A stretch of DNA of 64,000 bases from the NCBI GenBank assembly GCA_024403775.1, contig JAKSRE010000010.1, positions 1-64,000 of the forward strand. Reading direction: 5' to 3'. Each line of letters starts with the position of its first letter. Position 1 is the first letter of the stretch. The position numbers and the translations under genes were made by a program. Below the pieces are notes generated by a model. That model made no database searches. It saw only the letters and a program-made list of their open reading frames with translations, and was not told where the DNA came from. The stretch comes from Clostridia bacterium. Lineage in GTDB: Bacteria > Bacillota > Clostridia > Saccharofermentanales > Saccharofermentanaceae. Shown here one piece after another: positions 36,691 to 44,965 of this stretch.

Positions 36691-36786
36691 GGTTCATCTG
36701 AGGCTCGTCTGAGTTAATCTGGGGTTGCCTGGAACTCGTCTGGAATTCATCTGAGGCCACCTGGAGTTCATCCAGAACCTGCCTGA
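36691..36786. repeat. Nine 10-11-bp helically phased degenerate repeats
   Basis: Units resembling GGTTCATCTGA repeat nine times with lengths of 10 or 11 bp (starts 36691, 36702, 36713, 36723, 36733, 36744, 36755, 36765, 36776; mean 10.7 bp), about one helical turn. It is non-coding in all frames because of stops and lies 65-160 bp upstream of the GH3 start. Confidence 0.65.
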
Positions 36787-36850
36787 GAATCTACTTTAGC
36801 CATTGGCCAGAAGCCAGATTATTCAAATAACATAAATATGAGGTAAATTT

Positions 36851-39646
36851 ATGACAAAAATCACTCTTGATTGGAATGAGTACACAAAGACTGCGATTGA
36901 ACTTGCTGAAGAGGGTTCTGTACTTCTTAAAAATGATGACGCAGCACTCCCAATCGCGCGAGGCGAGGAAGTGGCACTTTTCGGAAGAATGCAGAGCCAC
37001 TACTATAAGAGCGGCACAGGCTCTGGTGGAATGGTAAATGTTCAGCATGTTACTACCATTCGTGAGGCAATCGACGAAGATTCTGATATCTCTTATAACA
37101 AGGAATTAGCGCAGATTTATGATGACTGGGCTACAGATAATCCTATTGATCTTGGTGTAGGCTGGGGTGCTGAACCATGGTCACAAAAAGAGATGCCTGT
37201 TGATGAGACGCTTATAAAGAAGTTTGCAGCAATTAATAATACTGCTATTGTTGTAATTGGAAGAACTGCTGGCGAAGATAATGATAATAGTGACAGTGAA
37301 GGCGCTTATCAGTTGTCCAAGGAAGAAGATGAGCTTATAAGACTTGTGTCTGAGAATTTTAGTAAGAGTGTAATTCTCCTCAATGTCGGTGGCATCATCG
37401 ATATGAGTTTTGTCACAAGATATAATCCAAGCAGTGTTATGTATATCTGGCAGGCCGGCATGGTTGGCGGTATTCCTGCTATTAATCTGATTACTGGTAA
37501 GGCAACACCATCTGGTCGTCTTACTGATACTATCCCTCTTAATCTCTATAATCATCCTGGATACTATAATTTTGGTACAAAGGACGAGTATAAGGATCAC
37601 TATGAAGAGGATTTGTTTGTTGGATATCGTTACTTTGAAACATTTGACCGCGTAAAGGTTCGTTATCCATTCGGTTATGGACTTTCATATACACTTTTCG
37701 AGTGTGAGGCAGTTGAGTTTAAGGCAGATACTCTTGGTGTTACTGCAAAGATTCGCGTTAGAAATATCGGTAACTACAAGGGTAAGCATTCTGTTTTGAT
37801 GTATGCGCACGCACCAGAGGGTGTTATTTCTAAGCCAGAGAAAGTACTCTGTGCTTATGGCAAGACAAAGGAGCTTTTTCCAGGCGAGGAAGATATAGTT
37901 GTTCTCAAGGCTAAGGCAAGAGATTATTCTTCTTATGATGACGACAACCGTCTTGGACTAGGTACAGGATTCGTTCTCGAAAATGGACTCTATACCTTCT
38001 CCATCTCACAAAATAATGATGATAAGAACATTGACCTGGTTACATACTTTAACGATGTTATGGTTGAGCCAGTGGAGTCAGCACTTCGTCCTGTTGAGTC
38101 ACTCCAGCGCATGATAATTGGCAAGGATGGACACGAGGACTTTGAGATTGCTCCAATGCGTCAGGTTGAGCACGTTGATAAGTGCCTTGATGGTCTCAAG
38201 GAGATCCCACAGACTGGTGACAAGGGCATCAAGCTTATCGATGTTAAGAATGGCAAAAATACAATGGATGAATTCATTGCCCAGATTGATGATGAGGAGC
38301 TCTGCCTTATCATAAGAGGTGAGGGAATGGGTTCTCCTAAGGTTACAATCGGAACCGCAGGTGCTTTTGGCGGAGTTGCCAAGAAGCTTAACGAGATGGG
38401 TGTTCCAGCACTCTGCTGCTCTGATGGTCCTTCAGGTATGAGAATTGACAGTGGCAAGAAGGCTTTTGCTCTGCCAAACGGTACTCTCATTGCCGCAAGT
38501 TTTAATAATGAACTCGTTACCAAGTTATTCGACTTCTTCGGTAAGGAGATGCTCAGTAATAAGATTGATACAATCCTTGGTCCTGGTATTAATATTCACA
38601 GATATCCACTTAATGGACGTAACTTCGAGTATTTCTCAGAGGATCCTTATCTTACAGGTCATATGGCTTGTGCTCAGATTGAAGGTCTTGAGAAGAATGG
38701 CGTAACTGCTACAATTAAGCATTTCGCTCTTAATAACCGTGAATTCAGAAGACGTCATTCAGATTCTGTTGTATCAGAGAGAGCATTAAGAGAAGTATTC
38801 CTTCGTGCATTTGAGATTGCAGTTCGTGAGGGCGGTGCCAGATCAATCATGACATGCTATAACAAGATTAATGGTACTTATGGTGCTGGTAACTATGAGC
38901 TTAATACCAAGATTCTTCGTGAGCAGTGGGGCTATACAGGTATCGTAATGTCAGACTGGTGGGCATTTATTAATGAGGTTCCTACACAGAATTTCTTTGT
39001 TGATGATCATGCAATGATGGCAAGAGCTCAAAATGATCTCTATATGGTTTGCTCAAGTGTTGAGCGTGAATTTATTGATGAGGCAGATACATATAAGTAT
39101 CTTAAGGAAGGCGATGGAAGCCACATTACACGTGCTGAGCTCCAGCGTAATGCCAAAAATATCCTGAATTTTGCCATGAATACACCAGCAATGGGCAGAA
39201 TGAATGGTGAAGAAATCGAAGTTGAGCACATCAATTGCCCATTTGCAGATGAGAATAAGGCTCTCGAGGTTGATACATATTATAAGATCTCTGGCGAGGA
39301 GACAGTTATCAAGTTTGAGCGTGATTCAAGCGATGGTCTTCCAATTGCTTTCGGTATCTCAAGCGAGCGTCCAGGCTTCTATGATGTTACTTTCGAGGCA
39401 ACATCTGACCTTAATCCACTTGCTCAGATTCCAATGACAATCTACTATTCAAGTATTCCAATCAAGGTTATTACTTGGAATGGAACAAATGGTGAGGTTG
39501 CTTCAAAAACTGTTGATGCAAGATTAGCTACACGCCACTCAGTTTTAAGACTTGTCTTCGGAGGCAAGGGTGTATCTATTAAGAGCATGACCATTAAGTA
39601 TCACTGCTCTCTTGAGGAAGCAAAAGATCTTGGACTTATGTTCTGA
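36851..39646 (+). CDS. GH3 beta-glucosidase with permuted domain order
   Basis: A 931-residue glycoside hydrolase family 3 enzyme, probably a cytoplasmic beta-glucosidase acting on imported cello-oligosaccharides, as no signal peptide is present. The usual C-terminal alpha/beta domain comes first (AEEGSVLLKNDDAALP, about 17-300), followed by a fibronectin-III-like segment (about 300-400). The TIM-barrel catalytic domain follows (about 470-790), with KHFALNNRE, RALREVFLRAFE and the nucleophile Asp702 in GIVMSDWWA. This order is known for Butyrivibrio fibrisolvens and Ruminococcus albus beta-glucosidases. The acid/base residue should lie in the first domain. The ribosome binding site is weak (ATGAGGTAAATTT). 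It ends in a strong terminator. Confidence 0.9.
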   Translation: MTKITLDWNEYTKTAIELAEEGSVLLKNDDAALPIARGEEVALFGRMQSHYYKSGTGSGGMVNVQHVTTIREAIDEDSDISYNKELAQIYDDWATDNPIDLGVGWGAEPWSQKEMPVDETLIKKFAAINNTAIVVIGRTAGEDNDNSDSEGAYQLSKEEDELIRLVSENFSKSVILLNVGGIIDMSFVTRYNPSSVMYIWQAGMVGGIPAINLITGKATPSGRLTDTIPLNLYNHPGYYNFGTKDEYKDHYEEDLFVGYRYFETFDRVKVRYPFGYGLSYTLFECEAVEFKADTLGVTAKIRVRNIGNYKGKHSVLMYAHAPEGVISKPEKVLCAYGKTKELFPGEEDIVVLKAKARDYSSYDDDNRLGLGTGFVLENGLYTFSISQNNDDKNIDLVTYFNDVMVEPVESALRPVESLQRMIIGKDGHEDFEIAPMRQVEHVDKCLDGLKEIPQTGDKGIKLIDVKNGKNTMDEFIAQIDDEELCLIIRGEGMGSPKVTIGTAGAFGGVAKKLNEMGVPALCCSDGPSGMRIDSGKKAFALPNGTLIAASFNNELVTKLFDFFGKEMLSNKIDTILGPGINIHRYPLNGRNFEYFSEDPYLTGHMACAQIEGLEKNGVTATIKHFALNNREFRRRHSDSVVSERALREVFLRAFEIAVREGGARSIMTCYNKINGTYGAGNYELNTKILREQWGYTGIVMSDWWAFINEVPTQNFFVDDHAMMARAQNDLYMVCSSVEREFIDEADTYKYLKEGDGSHITRAELQRNAKNILNFAMNTPAMGRMNGEEIEVEHINCPFADENKALEVDTYYKISGEETVIKFERDSSDGLPIAFGISSERPGFYDVTFEATSDLNPLAQIPMTIYYSSIPIKVITWNGTNGEVASKTVDARLATRHSVLRLVFGGKGVSIKSMTIKYHCSLEEAKDLGLMF

Positions 39647-39686
39647 TTCTATTATTAGGAATGTGATTTATAAGCTACAAACCAGG

Positions 39687-39719
39687 CCAGGGATGTCTTT
39701 AAGGTATCCCTGGTTTTTT
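39687..39719 (+). terminator. Terminator of the GH3 gene
   Basis: CCAGGGAT pairs with ATCCCTGG (11-base loop) and is followed by six T. The following 39742-39839 reads open to a stop (ending FSYLNSLCEK) but has no ribosome binding site; it may be the tail of a lost gene. Confidence 0.85.
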
Positions 39720-39885
39720 AGTGCTATAATAAATCTAGTTTGTTTAGGGTCGGTTTTCACCGATGCGGATACCTATGACGATGTGCTCAAGGATTCGGAG
39801 AAGTCCTTTAGCTATCTGAATTCTCTTTGCGAAAAGTAGAATTGTATTAAAAAAACACACAAACTATCTAATCGGAGGCGTAAAA

Positions 39886-40257
39886 ATGATCAAGGGACTT
39901 CATCACATCAGTATTAAATGTGTTACTTCAGAGGACTATGAGAGGACACTTGATTTTTATCTACATATTCTTGGTCTTAAGATATATAGAAAGTGGAGTG
40001 AAGGTGTGCTTATAGACCTTGGCAGCGGCTATCTGGAGATATTTAATAATGGCCAGGAATGTCTTCCTCAGGGTGTAATAAGACACGTGGCACTTGAGGT
40101 TGACGATGTTGATGCCATGGCTAAGAAGGTAAGTGATGCAGGCTATGAGATCTTCATGGGACCAAAAGATATTTGTTTTCCATCAGAGCCACCATTTAAA
40201 GCACGAGTTGCTTTCTGTAAAGGCCCGATGGGTGAGGATGTCGAGTTTATTAAGTAA
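39886..40257 (+). CDS. VOC (glyoxalase/bleomycin-resistance fold) family protein
   Basis: A 123-residue single-chain vicinal-oxygen-chelate protein. Two beta-alpha-beta-beta-beta modules are visible: GLHHISIKC...FYLHILGLKIYR...YLEIFNN (about 4-54) and IRHVALEVDDVDAMAKKVSDAG...DVEFIK (about 65-123). Candidate metal ligands are a His of HHIS, a Glu in LEIF, a His in RHVAL and a Glu in VEFI. The enzyme type (lyase, dioxygenase or resistance protein) cannot be told. ATCGGAGGCG provides a ribosome binding site. It stands alone. Confidence 0.85.
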   Translation: MIKGLHHISIKCVTSEDYERTLDFYLHILGLKIYRKWSEGVLIDLGSGYLEIFNNGQECLPQGVIRHVALEVDDVDAMAKKVSDAGYEIFMGPKDICFPSEPPFKARVAFCKGPMGEDVEFIK

Positions 40258-40381
40258 TCGCTCATTATTATAATCATCTAATTCGATTTATAAAGAAGCA
40301 TTTTATTAGATTACTCCTAAGCTAGTAGATGATCAGGCACTTGAGGCTTACAATTTGAATAAGTGATTTTTTACAGTGATA

Positions 40382-40413
40382 TAATATCTTCTAGATTAAC
40401 CTAGGAGATATTT
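40382..40413 (+). promoter_or_regulatory. Hairpin enclosing the ribosome binding site of the HD gene
   Basis: AATATCTTCTAG and CTAGGAGATATT form a 12-bp stem (one T-G pair) around a six-base loop; the 3' arm contains the Shine-Dalgarno and is followed by TTTTTT-ATG. A TATAAT at 40380-40385 overlaps the 5' arm, so if that is the promoter in use the full hairpin would not be transcribed. Confidence 0.4.
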
Positions 40414-40416
40414 TTT

Positions 40417-41043
40417 ATGAATAATGATGCTACAAATGATCAGCTTGAACTTTTGATGAAGGAGAATGAGCGCTTAAGAAAGCAGCTTGAATTCTCTCTG
40501 GAAATAGATAAAGAGAAGACAATATTCAGACAGACACATTTATCTAATCATGGCCGTAATGAGAATGATTCCGAGCATGCATGGCATATGGCTATAATGG
40601 CTTATATTCTTCGTGAATATTCCAATAAAGAAATAGATATAGCGAAGGTAATGCTCATGTGTCTTATTCACGATGTAGTTGAGATTGATGCTGGCGACAC
40701 ATATGCTTACGATCCTGAAGGCCTAAAAACTCAAAAAGAGAGAGAAGAGAAAGCCAAGAACAGGATTTTCGGGATGCTTCCAGAGGATCAGAAGAATGAA
40801 CTTATATCTATTTGGGAAGAGTTTGAAGAATATGAGACAGCTGAATCCAAATTCGCACACTGTATGGATAATGTTCAGCCTCTCCTTCTTAATAACAGTA
40901 ATGATGGCATGGACTGGGTGGAGCATGATGTAAATGAATTACAGGTTCGAGGCCGTCAGGGCAAAAACATTGAAGGGTCAAGGATGCTCTATAAGTTAAC
41001 TGATGCGATTATAAAGAGACATGTTGATAAAGGTCATCTTTGA
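40417..41043 (+). CDS. HD domain phosphohydrolase (5'-nucleotidase-like)
   Basis: A 208-residue HD-domain hydrolase of the YfbR/HDDC2 type, which in characterised members dephosphorylates deoxynucleoside monophosphates. A short coiled-coil start (LLMKENERLRKQLEF) precedes the catalytic core. The metal ligands appear as SEHAWHMA (about residue 51), CLIHDVVEIDAGD (about 86) and AHCMDN (about 151). The ribosome binding site (TAGGAG) lies inside a perfect 12-bp hairpin that ends in six T directly before the ATG, an unusual arrangement. It is monocistronic. The specific substrate is inference. Confidence 0.82.
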   Translation: MNNDATNDQLELLMKENERLRKQLEFSLEIDKEKTIFRQTHLSNHGRNENDSEHAWHMAIMAYILREYSNKEIDIAKVMLMCLIHDVVEIDAGDTYAYDPEGLKTQKEREEKAKNRIFGMLPEDQKNELISIWEEFEEYETAESKFAHCMDNVQPLLLNNSNDGMDWVEHDVNELQVRGRQGKNIEGSRMLYKLTDAIIKRHVDKGHL

Positions 41044-41176
41044 TATGAAATTGTAAAGCATTTGAATATTTATTTTTCTCGAAAACAATGTATAATCAAA
41101 CTGGATTGATAGTTGTATGTATATATTTGCTATTATCCTATGGAGTATAAAGATAATTAAAGAATGGAGAGAAAAA

Positions 41177-43438
41177 ATGAATTTCAAAAAGGTTATGGCA
41201 TCTGGTCTGGTATGTGCCACTCTTGTAGGTAGTATCGGATTACCTGATTTTGTTTTGAAGCAGGATGTTTTTGCTTCCACTGTTTCAATTAATTATTCAG
41301 CTGATGCTGCTGGAATTGATGGAATTAAAGCATTCGTAACACGTATGTATGACGTTTGTCTTGGCCGTAAACCTGATGAGCAGGGCCTTAATGGCTGGAC
41401 TAATCAGTTGGTGAATAAGGAAGCAACAGGCTGTTCTGTGGCTTATGGCTTTGTATTCAGCCCGGAATTTGTTGGTAAGAATCCTAGTAACAAAGATTTT
41501 GTTAATTATATGTATGCTGCTTTCTTCGGTCGAGAAGCTGATCAGGGTGGACTTAATTACTGGGTAGACTTCCTTAATAAGGGTGCCAGTAAAGAAGAGG
41601 TGTTTGCAGGTTTTGCGAACTCTCAGGAGTTTAGTAATCTCTGTAAAAAATATAATGTAGTTAAGGGATATTATGTTCAGGGACAGAATGCTAATAACAC
41701 TGCCAAAGTAAATCTTTTTGTAGACAGACTTTATAGCATTATTCTTAACAGAGAATGTGATGAAGGCGGTATGGCAGGCTGGACTGAGAAGCTTCTTAAA
41801 AATGAACAGACAGGATGTTCTGTAGCATATGGCTTTGTATTCAGCCCAGAATTTCTTAATAGACATGCTTGTAATAACTGCTATGTAGAAGCACTTTATA
41901 AAGCTTTCCTGGGCCGTGCTTCTGATGAAGGTGGTAAAAAAGCCTGGGTAGATAAACTTAACCAGGGTTCAACAAGAGAAAGTGTATTCTCTGGATTTGC
42001 AGGTTCAGCAGAATTTGCTGCTATCTGTTCTGATTATGGTATTCAGCCAGGAAACCTTAATGGCGTAAATGGTTCTACATATGCTGATGGAGAAAAGTGC
42101 ACTATTTGTGGTGGTTCTTCAAATGGTGGATCTACGGGTGGTGGATCTACAGGTGGTGGAACTAATCCAACAACAGCTCCAGTAACTTCAGACAGGGATG
42201 GACTTGTAGAGATAAATGGTGACTGGTATTACTACGAGAGAGGTAAGATGTGTCACGGTTTTGTTCAGGTTAAGGACGATAGTGGCAAGGTTTCAACTTA
42301 CTATTTTGATGACACTACAGGTAAGGCATTTAAGGGCTGGCATGAAATAGAAGGAAAGAAATACTATTTCTTGGATTCAGGAATTATTGCTGAAGGCTTT
42401 TGTAAAATTGGAAATAATACATATTATTTCAATCCTATTTATGGCGTAATGCGTACAGGCTTCCTATATCTTGATGATGAAACATATTTCTTTGATAGAG
42501 AGACTGGTATCATGCAAACCGGCTGGCAGGAGATAAAATACGATCAGGATGAGAAGGTGTATGTTTATTATTTCCTATCTTCAGGTAAGGCCGCTACTGG
42601 TTTTCAGACAATAGATGGAAAGAAATACCATTTCTCCGATGGTGGAATTCTTAATACAGGATGGATATATGCTGGCGAGAGTTATGATATTACATACTAT
42701 GCCGATGAGAAAGGTGTTATACAGACTGGCTGGGTTGAGATCAAAAACAAATATTCTAATAGTAATGAGAAGTTCTATTTCGACTCTGAAGGAGTAATGC
42801 TTACAGGTTGGAAAAAAATAGATAATAAGTGGTATCACTTTAAGTCTTCTGGCGTTATGGAAACAGGTTGGATACTCTATAATGGTGCTGATTTCTATCT
42901 TGGTACAGATGGTATAATGCAAACTGGCTGGGTAGAAACAACAAGATATGGTAAAACAGCAACTTACTATTTTATTACTTCATCCGATAACAAGCCAGAA
43001 GACGAAGGTAAGCTGGCAAAGGGCTGGGTTAAGGTCAATAATAAAGACTGGTATTATTTTAACAGTGGTATTATGCTCACTGGTTGGAGACTAATAGATG
43101 GTGATTACTATTGGTTTGGTGATGACGGTATCTGTAAAACAGGTTGGCAGAAATGTAATGATGACTATGGAAATAAGTTCTGGTCTTACTTTAATTCAAA
43201 TGGTACTGCTATTACTGAAGATTGGTTGAAAGATAATAATAAGTGGTACTATTTTACTAATCAGGGTGTAATGGTTACTGGTAGAAATAAAATTGAATAT
43301 AATGGTCAAATGTGTGAATTCTATTTCTATAAAGCAGAAGATAAGGGAGTATATCCTGGTGCTTCAGAAGGTGCTATGGCAGTTAATGTTACAATCGACG
43401 GAAGGACCTATGGTTCTAATGGCGTGAGAACAAATTAA
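41177..43438 (+). CDS. Secreted protein: two DUF4214 domains plus cell-wall/glucan-binding repeats
   Basis: An exported protein of 753 residues. A signal peptide (about 1-33) is followed by two N-terminal DUF4214 domains (about 42-290), a CTICG motif and a Gly/Ser/Thr linker (about 300-345), then aromatic repeats of about 20 residues (about 350-740) such as GWHEIEGKKYYFLDSGIIAEG and TGWVEIKNKYSNSNEKFYF. These repeats are the choline-/glucan-binding (CW_binding_1) type known to fix proteins to wall teichoic acids or to alpha-glucan. I chose the ATG after ATGGAGAG; an in-frame upstream ATG lacks a ribosome binding site. Here DUF4214 is at the N-terminus, the reverse of the LRR genes. The paralogue at 44966 has the same plan. 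Confidence 0.87.
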   Translation: MNFKKVMASGLVCATLVGSIGLPDFVLKQDVFASTVSINYSADAAGIDGIKAFVTRMYDVCLGRKPDEQGLNGWTNQLVNKEATGCSVAYGFVFSPEFVGKNPSNKDFVNYMYAAFFGREADQGGLNYWVDFLNKGASKEEVFAGFANSQEFSNLCKKYNVVKGYYVQGQNANNTAKVNLFVDRLYSIILNRECDEGGMAGWTEKLLKNEQTGCSVAYGFVFSPEFLNRHACNNCYVEALYKAFLGRASDEGGKKAWVDKLNQGSTRESVFSGFAGSAEFAAICSDYGIQPGNLNGVNGSTYADGEKCTICGGSSNGGSTGGGSTGGGTNPTTAPVTSDRDGLVEINGDWYYYERGKMCHGFVQVKDDSGKVSTYYFDDTTGKAFKGWHEIEGKKYYFLDSGIIAEGFCKIGNNTYYFNPIYGVMRTGFLYLDDETYFFDRETGIMQTGWQEIKYDQDEKVYVYYFLSSGKAATGFQTIDGKKYHFSDGGILNTGWIYAGESYDITYYADEKGVIQTGWVEIKNKYSNSNEKFYFDSEGVMLTGWKKIDNKWYHFKSSGVMETGWILYNGADFYLGTDGIMQTGWVETTRYGKTATYYFITSSDNKPEDEGKLAKGWVKVNNKDWYYFNSGIMLTGWRLIDGDYYWFGDDGICKTGWQKCNDDYGNKFWSYFNSNGTAITEDWLKDNNKWYYFTNQGVMVTGRNKIEYNGQMCEFYFYKAEDKGVYPGASEGAMAVNVTIDGRTYGSNGVRTN

Positions 43439-43454
43439 TTGATAAGATTAAGTG

Positions 43455-43488
43455 AGAGCCTGGTCATGTAGTGACCAGGCTCTTTTTA
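43455..43488 (+). terminator. Terminator after DUF4214/CW-repeat gene
   Basis: AGAGCCTGGTCA pairs with TGACCAGGCTCT around a short loop and is followed by TTTTTAT. Confidence 0.9.
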
Positions 43489-43574
43489 TCATAAATCTAT
43501 CTTCTGTCCATTTATTTTCACAGCAAAAAAATAGAATAGGTATAACTAATAAAATATCTAATGGAGGTCAGCTT

Positions 43575-44801
43575 ATGAGAGCACTAATATGTGACATGTG
43601 CAGCAGCAATAATATGGTTAAGCAGGATGGCCTCTTTGTGTGTCAGAGTTGTGGAACCAAGTATTCTGTAGAAGAAGCAAGAAGAATGATGTTTGACGGA
43701 CCAATTGAGATTGAGGGCAGCGTCAAGCTCGACAGAACAGAAGAGTTTGAGAATCTGGCGCAATTGGCACGAGAGAGTTTTGTTGATTGCCTTTTCGAAA
43801 ATGCGCTGCAAAACAGCAGAGATGCCCTGATAATATTTGCTGATGATCTGGAGATGACGGTTATACAGTTTCTGGCTCGATTTGCTAATGAGGGTTATTT
43901 TGAAGAGATTCCTCTTTATTGTAAAAATGGAATTGTAAGGATTAATTTGATTTATGACAAGCTCGAAGCTTCATTTGATGACAGGCGAGATTTATTAGTG
44001 AGAATTAAAAAATATGGAAACATTGTATGCAACTACAAGGTTGCTATTTGTAATGCTGCCATAGAAGAATTTAAAACTCAGAAATACGATTATAACGACA
44101 GAATGATGAAAGAGGCACGACAGGAACTGTTTTTCTGTAAAGCTGGTACTTCTGATGAGAGAAGAGCCAAGGCCAGGATAAAGCAACTGGAGAAAATTAT
44201 ATCGCACAATGAAGATATACAATTTAGGATTAATAAGGCCTTGGATTTGCGAAGTTCTATTGAAGATTTCAGAAGAAGTATAATACGCTGTGTTGATTTA
44301 AAGCTTAAGGCATTAGATAGAGAAGAGGAGGCTTATAAGGCAAGCGTTATCGATGCTTACTGGAATGAACACCCAGCAGAAAAGAATGCGCTTGATACTG
44401 AATTATTAGCTCTTAAAATGGAACTTAAAGAGATTATCGATGAACTGGTTCAGTTAAAGCGTCGTGCGAGTGCGCTTGATGATATATGTAAGTTGGGTAA
44501 TACTCCGCTTCAACTTAAGAAGAATGAACTCTCAAATAAAATATCAAGGATTAATAGAGAGAAGAATAGATTAGGATTTTGTAGATTTATTAAGAAGTCT
44601 AAGCTTAATAAAGAGATTAGAAGAATAAATCGTGAGATTCCAAGTGATGTTGATATTAGTGAAGAGCAGAACATATTGATTAGGAAATATAGAGACGAAC
44701 TGAAGGACTTAAAGAATAAGATTAATGAACTAAGTAGTCAGAGAGATGAACTTAACGGAAGAATTCTTATAATCCAAAAGGAGTTGAATCTAGAGATATA
44801 G
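43575..44801 (+). CDS. Zinc-ribbon and coiled-coil protein of unknown function
   Basis: A 408-residue cytoplasmic protein. The first 30 residues form a zinc ribbon: CDMC at 6-9 and CQSC at 23-26, like the TFIIB-type ribbons at the head of many Firmicutes hypothetical proteins. A TPR-like helical region (about 55-215) and long charged coiled coils (about 215-405) follow. There is no enzymatic motif or membrane helix. The start was set at the ATG with ATGGAGGTC upstream; a longer frame reaching back to 43452 runs through the preceding terminator. It is the only non-secreted gene inside the 41-63 kb DUF4214 run, and no link to them is visible. Confidence 0.72.
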   Translation: MRALICDMCSSNNMVKQDGLFVCQSCGTKYSVEEARRMMFDGPIEIEGSVKLDRTEEFENLAQLARESFVDCLFENALQNSRDALIIFADDLEMTVIQFLARFANEGYFEEIPLYCKNGIVRINLIYDKLEASFDDRRDLLVRIKKYGNIVCNYKVAICNAAIEEFKTQKYDYNDRMMKEARQELFFCKAGTSDERRAKARIKQLEKIISHNEDIQFRINKALDLRSSIEDFRRSIIRCVDLKLKALDREEEAYKASVIDAYWNEHPAEKNALDTELLALKMELKEIIDELVQLKRRASALDDICKLGNTPLQLKKNELSNKISRINREKNRLGFCRFIKKSKLNKEIRRINREIPSDVDISEEQNILIRKYRDELKDLKNKINELSSQRDELNGRILIIQKELNLEI

Positions 44802-44965
44802 TTAGGTTAAGGAAGAATATTTCTTATAGTGTTTATCTGATAATGCTGGTCTATGTTACTTTTATTACGGCTTATTTATATATGTTTGTTGTGTACTTTG
44901 TAAATTCGTTATATAATTTCCTTTGCATGAAAGTGCATGGAGTATAAAGAAATGGAGAACTTAAT

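Noticed and set aside
39612..39839. Reading frame overlapping the GH3 end and its terminator.
   Set aside because: It has no ribosome binding site and crosses the terminator. Its last 30 codons might be a gene tail but I cannot name a family.
43452..43574. Extended N-terminus of the zinc-ribbon protein.
   Set aside because: It would be translated from within the preceding terminator hairpin; the downstream ATG has GGAGG.
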